Origin: Pseudooceanicola antarcticus
Lineage (GTDB): Bacteria; Pseudomonadota; Alphaproteobacteria; Rhodobacterales; Rhodobacteraceae
Direction: 5' to 3'
Assembly (NCBI RefSeq): GCF_900215355.1
Contig: NZ_OBEA01000001.1
Span: 558,001 to 622,000, forward strand
DNA: 64,000 bases
The notes under the pieces were generated by a model that saw nothing but the letters and a program-made list of their open reading frames with translations, searched no databases and had not been told where the DNA came from. The number at the start of each line of letters is the position of its first letter. Within the stretch, counting starts at the first letter, position 1. The position numbers and the translations under genes were made by a program. This document shows, in pieces, positions 25,570 to 33,151 of this stretch.

Positions 25570-25644
25570 GACGCGCCAGCGCAGGATGAATTGCGACGCG
25601 CTAGCGCAAAATGATTTGCGACGCGCTAGCGCACGATGAACTCC
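25570..25644. repeat. Three tandem 25-bp repeats at the 3' end of flgI
   Basis: Three back-to-back units starting at 25570, 25595 and 25620, each beginning GACGCGCYAGCGCA and continuing with an ATGA-containing 11-base tail. Units 2 and 3 carry the perfect palindrome GCGCTAGCGC. Unit 3 overlaps the flgI stop codon and its last residues, so units 1 and 2 look like duplications of the gene end. The rest of 25396-25569 is GC-rich and holds a degenerate copy (25531-25550) of the dispersed repeat described at 49604; I see no gene there. Confidence 0.85.
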
Positions 25645-26732
25645 GCGTGCAGCGCCCCGGCGGCCTTGATGCTTTTCAGGATGTCGATCATGTCGCGCGG
25701 CGCCACGCCCAGGGCGTTCAGCCCGGCGACGACCTCTGACAGCGAGGTCCCCTCGCGGATCTCGGCCAGGCCGATGCCGGGCTCCTCGACGATCTCGGCA
25801 TTGGTGCGCGGCACCACCACCGTCTCGCCCTCGGCGAAGGGGTTGGGCTGCACCACCGCCGGATCCTCTTCTATGCGCAGGGTCAGGTTGCCCTGGCTGA
25901 CCGCCACCCGGCTGATCCGCACGTCCTCTCCCATCACGATGGTGCCCGAGCGCTGGTCCACCACCACCCGCGCCTTCTGCTCGGGTTCGACCAGGATGTT
26001 CTCGACCCGGCCCAGGGCATGGGCCGGAGAAGCCATGCCGGTCGCGGTGATATCCAGCCGCACGGTCCCGGAATCGAGCATCCTCGCCACGGGGGTGGCG
26101 AAACTTTCGTTGATCGCCTGCTCGATACGGGCGGCGGTGGTGAAATCGGGTTCCCGCAGGGCCAGCCGAAGCGAGGACAGGGCCGAGAGCTCGAAGTCGA
26201 CCTCGCGTTCCACCCGCGCGCCGGAGGGGATCACGCCCGAGGTCGGCACCCCCTGCACCACCTGCGCCGCATCGCCCTGGGCCGCTGCCCCGCCCGCGAT
26301 CACCGTGCCCTGGGCCACCGCGTAGATCTGGCCGTCGGCGGCGTTGAGCGGGGTCATGATCAGCGTGCCACCCAGCAGGGAAGAGGCGTCGCCGATGGCC
26401 GAGACCGTCACGTCGATCGTCCCGCCGGTGCGCGCGAAGGGCGGCAGGGCGGCGGTGACGAAGACCGCGGCCACGTTCTTCGGGCGGAACTGCTCTCCGG
26501 TGATGTTCACGCCGAGCCGTTCCAGGATGTTCGACATGATCTCTTCGGTGAAGGGCGCGTTGCGGATGCCGTCGCCGGTGCCGTTCAGCCCGACCACCAG
26601 GCCATAGCCCACCAGGTCGTTGCCGCGCACGCCGTCGAATTCCACCAGGTCCTTGATGCGGATCGGCCCGGCGAGCGCCAGCTGCGGCATCAGCAGCGCC
26701 AGGCAGAGCAGGAGGCGAGAGACCCACATCAC
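25626..26732 (-). CDS. flgI: FlgI: flagellar P-ring protein
   Basis: 368 residues, the usual length. A signal peptide (MMWVSRLLLCLALLMPQLALA) is followed by the conserved start of mature FlgI (RIKDLVEFDGVRGNDLVGYGLVVGLNGTGD). The motifs ERLGVN, KNVAAVFVTAALPPFAR and GGTLIMTPL are present. It forms the P-ring around the rod in the periplasm. The start overlaps the flgL stop by four bases. The last codons coincide with the third unit of the 25-bp tandem repeat, so the C-terminus may have shifted slightly in this lineage. Confidence 0.97.
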   Translation of the reverse strand: MMWVSRLLLCLALLMPQLALAGPIRIKDLVEFDGVRGNDLVGYGLVVGLNGTGDGIRNAPFTEEIMSNILERLGVNITGEQFRPKNVAAVFVTAALPPFARTGGTIDVTVSAIGDASSLLGGTLIMTPLNAADGQIYAVAQGTVIAGGAAAQGDAAQVVQGVPTSGVIPSGARVEREVDFELSALSSLRLALREPDFTTAARIEQAINESFATPVARMLDSGTVRLDITATGMASPAHALGRVENILVEPEQKARVVVDQRSGTIVMGEDVRISRVAVSQGNLTLRIEEDPAVVQPNPFAEGETVVVPRTNAEIVEEPGIGLAEIREGTSLSEVVAGLNALGVAPRDMIDILKSIKAAGALHAEFIVR

Positions 26733-27733
26733 AGGTAGTCCGTGAGCGAGAGCCGGGCCAGTTTCACCGTCATGGCGTAGAGCGCTTCGAGCTGGAATTG
26801 CACGTCCTCCAACTGGGTTGCGGTCTCGTAGGGATCGACGGCCAGGAGCTCTGACTGGGCGATCAGGTAGCCGGCGCGCTCTGACACGATCCGGGCAGAG
26901 CTTTCCTGCGCGCGGGTCTGGGCATAGCCGAGGTCGGCGCGGATCTGCACGAGACGTTCCTGCTGGAATGACAGCCCCTCGCCCGCGGCCTTCATCATCT
27001 GGGCCTGCAGGTCGCTGTCGAAGCCAAGGGCCTGGTCGGCCGTCAGCGCAGCCATGGAGGCGAACTTCAGCATGGTGCGGAAGGCCTCGTCATCGCCGCG
27101 CAGGTCGAGGTCGACGGTTTCGCCCTCGCCCAGGACGAAGGGTTGCAGCGAGGTGGCCGAGCCCTGGTAGGCCACCGTGTCGAAACCGCCGCCGGTGTCG
27201 AACCAGGTGTCGAGCACACCCTGGACGCCCGCCAGTGTGGTCTGGCCTGCCAGCGCCGTGCGCAGGTCGGCCAGGATGTCCTCGTGCGAGACCAGCGGCA
27301 CCGTATCGCTGTCGATCCCCGAGAAGAGCGCCCGACCGGCGACGGTGGAATTGACCGCGTTGACCATGCTCTCGAGGTCCTCGGTCGCGCGTGTCGAGGC
27401 GCTGATCACCGCCTCGTCCAGGAAGGAGCCCGCCGCCGTTAGCGCCGCTGACCCCAGGTCGGTCGAGAGGGTCTGGAAGCGCTCAAGCACGTCCTGCATG
27501 GTCTGGGTGAAGAGGATCGCCTCGCCCGTGGCCGCGTCGTAGCTGTCGAGCAGGGTCAGGTTACGCTCCACGTCCGCGAGGTAGGAATAGCTGCCCGACA
27601 GGTGCCGCGCCACGTCGGCGGTGCGCCCCGAGGCGAGCTCCTGGCTGAGCTGGTTCATCCGGCTCTTCAGGTCGGTGTTCTGCTGGCGCAGCATGAAGCT
27701 TTGGGCGAGGTCGCCGATGGTGATGGCAGGCAT
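26729..27733 (-). CDS. flgL: FlgL: hook-filament junction protein (HAP3)
   Basis: 334 residues with a flagellin-like helical N-terminus (LRQQNTDLKSRMNQLSQELASGR, about 14-36) and C-terminus (YAQTRAQESSARIVSERAGYL), flanking a variable middle. It sits between hook and filament together with FlgK. It follows flgK by three bases and overlaps flgI, so flgK, flgL and flgI are translated as a unit. Sequence divergence from enterobacterial FlgL is typical for alphaproteobacteria; gene order and the flagellin-like ends support the call. Confidence 0.9.
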   Translation of the reverse strand: MPAITIGDLAQSFMLRQQNTDLKSRMNQLSQELASGRTADVARHLSGSYSYLADVERNLTLLDSYDAATGEAILFTQTMQDVLERFQTLSTDLGSAALTAAGSFLDEAVISASTRATEDLESMVNAVNSTVAGRALFSGIDSDTVPLVSHEDILADLRTALAGQTTLAGVQGVLDTWFDTGGGFDTVAYQGSATSLQPFVLGEGETVDLDLRGDDEAFRTMLKFASMAALTADQALGFDSDLQAQMMKAAGEGLSFQQERLVQIRADLGYAQTRAQESSARIVSERAGYLIAQSELLAVDPYETATQLEDVQFQLEALYAMTVKLARLSLTDYL

Positions 27734-27736
27734 GGC

Positions 27737-29194
27737 TCAGATCCTCATCAGGATGTCGAGAAGATCCTCGACGGTTTGCACGAGGCGGGCATTGGCGGCG
27801 TAGGTCTGTTCGATCAGCAGCAGGCGCTGCATCTCTTCATCGGTGTCCACCCCGTCGGACAGAAGCCGCGACTTCAGCTCTCCCTCTCGGGTGGTGGCGA
27901 AGGCAAGGCTTTGCTCCGAAAGGTTTCTTTCTGTCCCGGTGAGGGACATGATCGACGAGGCGAGGTTGGGGGCAGAGATGCCCGAGGTGGTGAAGGGCCC
28001 CGAGGCGGGGGTGCGTTTCTCGTTCAGCGCGGCCAGCGTGTCCTGCAGCAGGGTGGCATCTGAGACCGGCCCCTGGACCGTGGCATTGATGCCGTCGCGC
28101 AGCCGCCAGGTGGCACCGCCCTGGTCGGGGTCGACCGCGGCATTGACCGCAAGTCGCGAGGCCAGGCCGACCTCGTTCGCGGCGGTGAAGGCCGCGGCGT
28201 TGTCGGTGAAGAGGCCGGCGTCCCCGGCCAGCAGCGTGGTGTCGAGCGTCGGGTCCTGGAAGCGTTCGACCAGGTCGCGGGCCACCGAGTCGATCCGCGC
28301 CTGGGCCTCTTCCGCCAGTTCGTCGCGCACGGCAAAGAGCGCGGCCAGGCGCCCTCCGGCGACGGGGCTGCGATCATCGGCGGTGTCGATATCGACGCCG
28401 TTGATCGTCAGGCCCGAGAGCAGCCCCGCGCCCTGGGTCATGTTGGCGGTGATGGTCGTGGTGCGGGAAAAACCGAACTCGACCGCGGAATTGCCATCCA
28501 GCAGGATTGCGCCGCCGAGGGTGAACAGCGCCACCTGGCCGTTGTCGCGCGCCACCTCGATGATCGGCACGTAGTTCGAGAGCTCGTCCAGCGCGGCCTG
28601 TCGGTGATCCTCGAGCGGCGCGGAATTGCCCCCGGTCAGCCGGGCGCGGTTGATCCCCTCGTTGAGGCTTCTGACCTCCTGCAGCAGGTCGTTCATGCGT
28701 GTGACCGCGGTGGCGATCTCGGTATCCGCATCCTGGCGGATCGTCTGAATGCCGTCGCCGATGTCCTTGATCGACTTGGCCACGTCCTGGGCCGCGTAGA
28801 GCACGGTGGTGAGCCGTTCGGTCAGGTCGGGGCGAGAGGCGGCGGCAATGAGACTGCTTTCAAGGGTCGTCAGGCGCCCGGACAGCGAGGTGCCATCCTC
28901 GGGCGTGCCCAGCAGGTCTTCCATCCGGCGAAAGAACACCGCCTGCGCCTGTGTCTGTTGCATCGAGGCATTGGCGTCGCGCCGGTCTGCGACCAGCCCC
29001 TGGTCGACATGGCGCACCACGCCGCCGATCTGCACGCCGCCCCAGGTGCCCGAGCTGCGGGCCGAGGTCTCCAGCGTCCGGCGGGCGTAGCCCTCGGTCA
29101 TGGCGTTGGAGATATTGGAGGCGACCACGGAGGAATTGCGCGCCGTGGCGGTCAGGCCCGAGAGGGCATTGGACAAGGCTCCGGACAGGCTCAT
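27737..29194 (-). CDS. flgK: FlgK: hook-filament junction protein (HAP1)
   Basis: 485 residues. The N-terminal rod/hook motif is clear (LSNALSGLTATARNSSVVASNISNAMTEGYARRT), with the coiled region that follows, and the C-terminal helix (DTDEEMQRLLLIEQTYAANARLVQTV) is standard for FlgK. It caps the hook before the filament. It is separated from flgE by a 69-base gap with a GC hairpin. The next gene, flgL, begins three bases after its stop. Confidence 0.95.
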   Translation of the reverse strand: MSLSGALSNALSGLTATARNSSVVASNISNAMTEGYARRTLETSARSSGTWGGVQIGGVVRHVDQGLVADRRDANASMQQTQAQAVFFRRMEDLLGTPEDGTSLSGRLTTLESSLIAAASRPDLTERLTTVLYAAQDVAKSIKDIGDGIQTIRQDADTEIATAVTRMNDLLQEVRSLNEGINRARLTGGNSAPLEDHRQAALDELSNYVPIIEVARDNGQVALFTLGGAILLDGNSAVEFGFSRTTTITANMTQGAGLLSGLTINGVDIDTADDRSPVAGGRLAALFAVRDELAEEAQARIDSVARDLVERFQDPTLDTTLLAGDAGLFTDNAAAFTAANEVGLASRLAVNAAVDPDQGGATWRLRDGINATVQGPVSDATLLQDTLAALNEKRTPASGPFTTSGISAPNLASSIMSLTGTERNLSEQSLAFATTREGELKSRLLSDGVDTDEEMQRLLLIEQTYAANARLVQTVEDLLDILMRI

Positions 29195-29227
29195 GTGGCG
29201 GACCTTTCTGGACAGCGGGGATCATGC

Positions 29228-29248
29228 GGCGGCGCGTCCTGCGCCGCC
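29228..29248 (-). terminator. Hairpin between flgE and flgK
   Basis: GGCGGCGC and GCGCCGCC arms with a 5-base loop (8-bp stem), 16 bases downstream of flgE. No T-run. It probably limits read-through from hook protein to the junction proteins, which are needed in far fewer copies, or marks the flgE mRNA end. Confidence 0.5.
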
Positions 29249-29263
29249 GGGGGCAAGCCTTTG

Positions 29264-30565
29264 TCAGCGCTTGATATTCGTGGTTTCCTGCAGCATCTCG
29301 TCGACGGTCTGGAAGACCTTGGCATTCGACGAATAGGCGCGCTGGGTGCGGATCATGTCGGTCAGCTCTCCGGCGACATCGGTGCCGGATTCCTCGCGCG
29401 CGTAAGAGACGATGTCGCCGGTGGGTCCGTCGCCTGCATTCCATAGGTAGAAGCCGCCGCTCTCCGGGGTGGGCATGTAGGTCTGGTAGTCCATCGACTT
29501 CATGCCGTTGACGTTGACCACATCGGCCAGTGGCACCTGGTAGAGCACCTGGGCCGCGCCGCTTTCGAAGAAGGCGCGGACATAGCCGTTGCCGTCGACC
29601 TCTACCCCGGTGATGTTCGACACCGCGGAGCCATCCTTGGTGATGCCCGTCGGCGCGAACTTGTCGCCAAGTTGCGAGAGGCCGCCGCTTTCATCCAGGA
29701 GCCCCAGGTCGATCTCGATCGGGCCTGATGCGACGGTGACGGTCACCTTGCCGGTCACCGCGTCATAGGCGGTGCCCGCGGCGCCCAGGGTCACCGCGTC
29801 AAGCGTACCGCCCTCGGTCCGTGTGTCATTGAAATCAAGGGTATAATCCCCGACGGTCGTGCCAAGCGCGCTGTCGTCGATGACCATCTGCCAGGAGTTG
29901 GAGGCCCCCGGCCCGGCCACGTCCGGCGTGAAGGTCACCGTCAGCGTCTCGGGCTTGCCGAGGTTGTCGTAATACTCGATCGTCACAGACAGCGGATCGC
30001 CAGAGGCGGTGTCCTCGGTCTCGGTCGCGGGCAGGTTGACGCCCATGCTGACCTCGGTCGTCGGATTGCCCGCATAGGCCGAGGGGTCGATCTGCACCGG
30101 CACGAGGCCGGTCGAGGTCTCTCGCGCCACGGCGGGGATCGAGCCGTCGCTATTGGCTTCCCACCCCAGCAGGATCAGCCCGGTGTCGGTGCGCAGGTAG
30201 CCGTCTTCATCGGTGCGGAACGAGCCGGTACTGGTCAGCAACATTTGCTCGAAAGTGCCGGTCGCCGCGACCTCGGCGCCATAGGCGACCGGCAGCATGC
30301 CGCGTTCGCGCACCGCAAGGTCGGTGGGATTGTCCGTCGGCACGATCGAGCGCCGCTGGTCGATCTGGCGCATGGTGGTCGCCCGCACACCGCCCGCCGT
30401 ATAACCCGCCCCGCTTTCGCTGAGCACGAGCGAGCTGAAGTCGGTCGAGACCTTCTTGTAGCCGAAAGTGGAGGAGTTCGCGATATTGTCGGCAATCGCC
30501 GCAAGCCGCGTGGCATTGGTCTGTAGACCCGCCACGCCCGCATTGAGGGACGAGGAAATAGTCAT
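29264..30565 (-). CDS. flgE: FlgE: flagellar hook protein
   Basis: 433 residues from the ATG at 30565, chosen because AAAGG lies six bases upstream and the protein then starts MTISSSLNAGVAGLQTNATR. This is the rod/hook N-motif; seven extra in-frame residues upstream are not needed. The D0 motif IADNIANSSTFGYK and the C-terminal motif TDMIRTQRAYSSNAKVFQTV are present. The middle is Thr/Gly/Asp-rich as in hook domains. It polymerises into the hook outside the cell. It is the first gene of the block with flgK, flgL and flgI downstream and motB upstream. Confidence 0.95.
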   Translation of the reverse strand: MTISSSLNAGVAGLQTNATRLAAIADNIANSSTFGYKKVSTDFSSLVLSESGAGYTAGGVRATTMRQIDQRRSIVPTDNPTDLAVRERGMLPVAYGAEVAATGTFEQMLLTSTGSFRTDEDGYLRTDTGLILLGWEANSDGSIPAVARETSTGLVPVQIDPSAYAGNPTTEVSMGVNLPATETEDTASGDPLSVTIEYYDNLGKPETLTVTFTPDVAGPGASNSWQMVIDDSALGTTVGDYTLDFNDTRTEGGTLDAVTLGAAGTAYDAVTGKVTVTVASGPIEIDLGLLDESGGLSQLGDKFAPTGITKDGSAVSNITGVEVDGNGYVRAFFESGAAQVLYQVPLADVVNVNGMKSMDYQTYMPTPESGGFYLWNAGDGPTGDIVSYAREESGTDVAGELTDMIRTQRAYSSNAKVFQTVDEMLQETTNIKR

Positions 30566-30676
30566 GAATACGCCTTTCTGCTGCATCGACCTTTTCGTCC
30601 CTGCAACAGCTAAAGGCGCGGGCTTAAAATGCCGCTAACATCTAAAATCCTTGGCACTTCCGGCCCGGATGCGGGG

Positions 30677-31510
30677 CTAGCGGTTCTTCCGCAGCAGGAT
30701 CAGCTCAAGCCGATTGTTCCGCGCTGACATGGGGTTGCGGTCTGCCAGCTCGCGGTCCGCATGGCCGGTGATCCGCGCCACGCGCGCGCCGGGCAGGCCC
30801 TGCTGCTCCATCAGCTTGCGCATGCCTTCGGCGCGCTGAGTCGACAGGTCCCAGACCGGATTGTTGTTCAGCACCACGGGGCGGGCATGAACATGGCCCT
30901 CGATCGCCATCTCGTTGGTGACCAGCGAGGTCACTCGCACCAGCATCGCCGCCAGCTGCTCCAGCAACGCGGTCGGCTCGGCGGTCTCGCCCATGTAGAG
31001 AGAGGCCTCTTCGGTCTCGAAGAGCTCGATCACCAGGCCCTCGTCGGTGACGCGGGTCACGATATGGCGCAGCATCTCTGGGTGGACATCGCTTTCGCCG
31101 GACTGGCCGCGCAGGATCTTCTCGATCTCTTCCAGCTGGCGCTGCTCGGCGTCCTCGGCCTGCTGCGCCTCGCGGCCGGAAGACTTGTCCTGCGGCGTCG
31201 GATTGAGAGAGGTCGCGCCGGTGCCGACCTGCGGCAGGGCGATCTCCGAGAAGGTGCTTTCGCCCCCGAAAGCCCCGTCGCCGCCGCCGGAAACCCGGTT
31301 CAGCGGGATCGTCGGAGAGAAGTAATCCGCGATCCCCTTGCGTTGCTTCTCTGTCGTCGCGTTCAACAACCACATCAGAAGGAAGAAGGCCATCATGGCC
31401 GTCACGAAGTCGGCATAGGCGACTTTCCAGGCCCCACCATGGTGCCCGTCGCCGCCCCCCTTCTTCACCTTCTTGATGATGATTGGCGCAGCATTGCTCT
31501 GCCCGCTCAT
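30677..31510 (-). CDS. motB: MotB: flagellar stator protein
   Basis: 277 residues from the ATG at 31510 (GGTGG upstream; a GTG three codons earlier is possible). One membrane helix near the N-terminus (YADFVTAMMAFFLLMWLL) carries the proton-channel D34. The C-terminal OmpA-like peptidoglycan-binding domain (about 150-277) contains AIEGHVHARP, RAEGMRKLM and ARITGHADR. A linker rich in Glu/Gln/Ser separates them. No motA lies in this window; it would be elsewhere. About 110 bases separate it from flgE on the same strand. Confidence 0.93.
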   Translation of the reverse strand: MSGQSNAAPIIIKKVKKGGGDGHHGGAWKVAYADFVTAMMAFFLLMWLLNATTEKQRKGIADYFSPTIPLNRVSGGGDGAFGGESTFSEIALPQVGTGATSLNPTPQDKSSGREAQQAEDAEQRQLEEIEKILRGQSGESDVHPEMLRHIVTRVTDEGLVIELFETEEASLYMGETAEPTALLEQLAAMLVRVTSLVTNEMAIEGHVHARPVVLNNNPVWDLSTQRAEGMRKLMEQQGLPGARVARITGHADRELADRNPMSARNNRLELILLRKNR

Positions 31511-31668
31511 CTCCACCACCTCGGTAACTCACCCGATCTCAGGTTTAGCGACGGTGTCTTGCAGGAAGCTTAACGGCTGCGATTTTAGGGATTTTCGGCA
31601 GGAGGAACGTAAGGGGAACTTTAAGGACTTGCAGTCAGTGTGAGTCGAAAGGCAGCACGGGAAGGACG

Positions 31669-32547
31669 ATGGTCGCGGCGGATCTACTGGTATTGGGCAG
31701 TTCCGGAAGGGTTGGCAGGCTGTTGCGCGGCGTGCTCTCCGGCTCGTCGTGGCTGCGGGCCGGATTCGCGGAAGGCGCGCCCCGGATCGTCTGGCAGTAC
31801 CGCTCGGGCGACGGGGCGGATGTGCTGAAATGGCAGCCGGGCCGACCGCTGCCCCGGGGCTTTTCGGCGCGGGTGGTGGTGGCGCTCTGGGGCGTGACCT
31901 CGGGCCCGCCAGAGGCGCTGGCCCAGAACGCGATGCTGGCGCGCGCGGCCCTGCACCTGGCGCGACGGGTCGGCGCGGAAAGGGTGCTGCATCTGTCCAG
32001 CGCGGCGGTGCAGGCGGGGCTGCAGGGCGCTCCGGCAGCAGAGGATCTGCCGCCCGCGCCGCTGACCGCCTATGGCGAGGCCAAGCTGCGGATGGAGGAA
32101 GAGATTGCCGCCTGGCACGGGGCCCAGCCGGGCACCACACCGCGCAGCGTGATCCTGAGGATGGGCAATGTCGCCGGGGCGGATGCGCTTTCGGTGGCGC
32201 TGGATCGCGGCGGGCCCGTTGTTCTGGATCGCTTCCCCGATGGCGGCGGGCCGCGCCGCTCCTACATCGGGCCAGAGGATCTGGCGCGGCTGCTGGCTTG
32301 CCTCGCCACCTGTCCGCTGTCCCGGTTGCCCGCATGCGTCAACGTGACGGGGCCGCGACCCGTTGCCATGGCCGACCTCGTGCGTGCGGCGGGCCGCAAC
32401 CTGCGCTGGCGTCCTGCGCCTCCGTCGGCCTTGCCGGTCATGGCGCTGGACCCGAGGCGGATGGAGGCTCTGACGGGTGAGTTGACAGGCAGCGGCACCG
32501 CGCGCGGACTCGTCGCGCAATGGCACCGCACGCGGGAGGTGGCATGA
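31669..32547 (+). CDS. NAD(P)-dependent sugar epimerase/dehydratase (extended SDR)
   Basis: 292 residues. It has the Rossmann motif LLVLGSSGRVGRLL (6-19), an SDR Ser (HLSSAAVQ), a Tyr-x3-Lys catalytic pair (TAYGEAKLRMEEE), and a Gly/Pro-rich C-terminal part with RSYIGPEDLARLL, which is the position where UDP-sugar epimerases bind substrate. It is the first of three tightly linked polysaccharide genes (the next start overlaps by four bases). GGAAGGACG precedes the ATG. It probably makes a 4-epimer or deoxy-sugar intermediate on a nucleotide carrier; the substrate is unknown. Confidence 0.78.
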   Translation: MVAADLLVLGSSGRVGRLLRGVLSGSSWLRAGFAEGAPRIVWQYRSGDGADVLKWQPGRPLPRGFSARVVVALWGVTSGPPEALAQNAMLARAALHLARRVGAERVLHLSSAAVQAGLQGAPAAEDLPPAPLTAYGEAKLRMEEEIAAWHGAQPGTTPRSVILRMGNVAGADALSVALDRGGPVVLDRFPDGGGPRRSYIGPEDLARLLACLATCPLSRLPACVNVTGPRPVAMADLVRAAGRNLRWRPAPPSALPVMALDPRRMEALTGELTGSGTARGLVAQWHRTREVA

Positions 32548-33149
32548 GCTTTTCCCGACGCAAGCGGATCTTTGACCTGGTGCTGACCCTCCTGGCATGC
32601 GTGGTCCTGTGGCCATTGTTGCTGGGGGTCGGCCTGGCAGTCTGGCTCTGCGACGGCCGGCCGGTCTTCCATGGCGGAGAGCGGATGCAAAGCCCCACGC
32701 GGGCCTTCACCCTGTGGAAGTTCCGCACAATGGTGCCGGAGGAGGGGGATCTTGGCGTCACGGGTGGCGACAAGACCAACCGTGTGACGCCGCTTGGCCG
32801 CCGGCTGCGACGGGCCCGTCTGGATGAGCTGCCTCAACTCTGGAACCTGCTGCGCGGTGATATCTCGATCGTCGGCCCCCGCCCGCCCCTGCGCCGCTAT
32901 GTCGAGGCCTATCCGGCGCTCTACGCCGAGGTGCTGCGCTGCCGTCCGGGGCTGACCGGCCTTGCGACGGTGGCCTTCCGACGACGGGAGGCAAGGTTGC
33001 TCGCCCCCTGTTGCACCGCGGAAGAGACCGAGGCGGTCTATTGCCGCCGTTGCATCCCGACCAAGGCCCGGCTGGATCTTCTCTATGCGGCGCGGCAAAG
33101 CCTCTGGTTGGACCTGGCGCTGATCCTGCGCACCTTCTGGCGGGAGTGA
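32544..33149 (+). CDS. Bacterial sugar transferase (initiating phosphoglycosyltransferase)
   Basis: 201 residues from the ATG at 32544 (GGAGGTGG upstream; ATGA overlap). A single N-terminal membrane/re-entrant helix (FDLVLTLLACVVLWPLLLGV) precedes the monotopic phosphoglycosyltransferase core: GERMQSP, LWKFRTM, RARLDELPQLWN and GDISIVGPRPP. This is the PglC/WcaJ-small type that moves a sugar-1-phosphate onto undecaprenyl phosphate. The C-terminal 40 residues have four Cys and are less usual. It starts glycan assembly together with the neighbouring epimerase and dehydratase. Confidence 0.92.
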   Translation: MSFSRRKRIFDLVLTLLACVVLWPLLLGVGLAVWLCDGRPVFHGGERMQSPTRAFTLWKFRTMVPEEGDLGVTGGDKTNRVTPLGRRLRRARLDELPQLWNLLRGDISIVGPRPPLRRYVEAYPALYAEVLRCRPGLTGLATVAFRRREARLLAPCCTAEETEAVYCRRCIPTKARLDLLYAARQSLWLDLALILRTFWRE

Positions 33150-33151
33150 GC

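Noticed and set aside
25570-25644. CRISPR array
   Set aside because: The repeats are directly adjacent with no spacers, the unit overlaps the flgI stop, and no cas gene is nearby.
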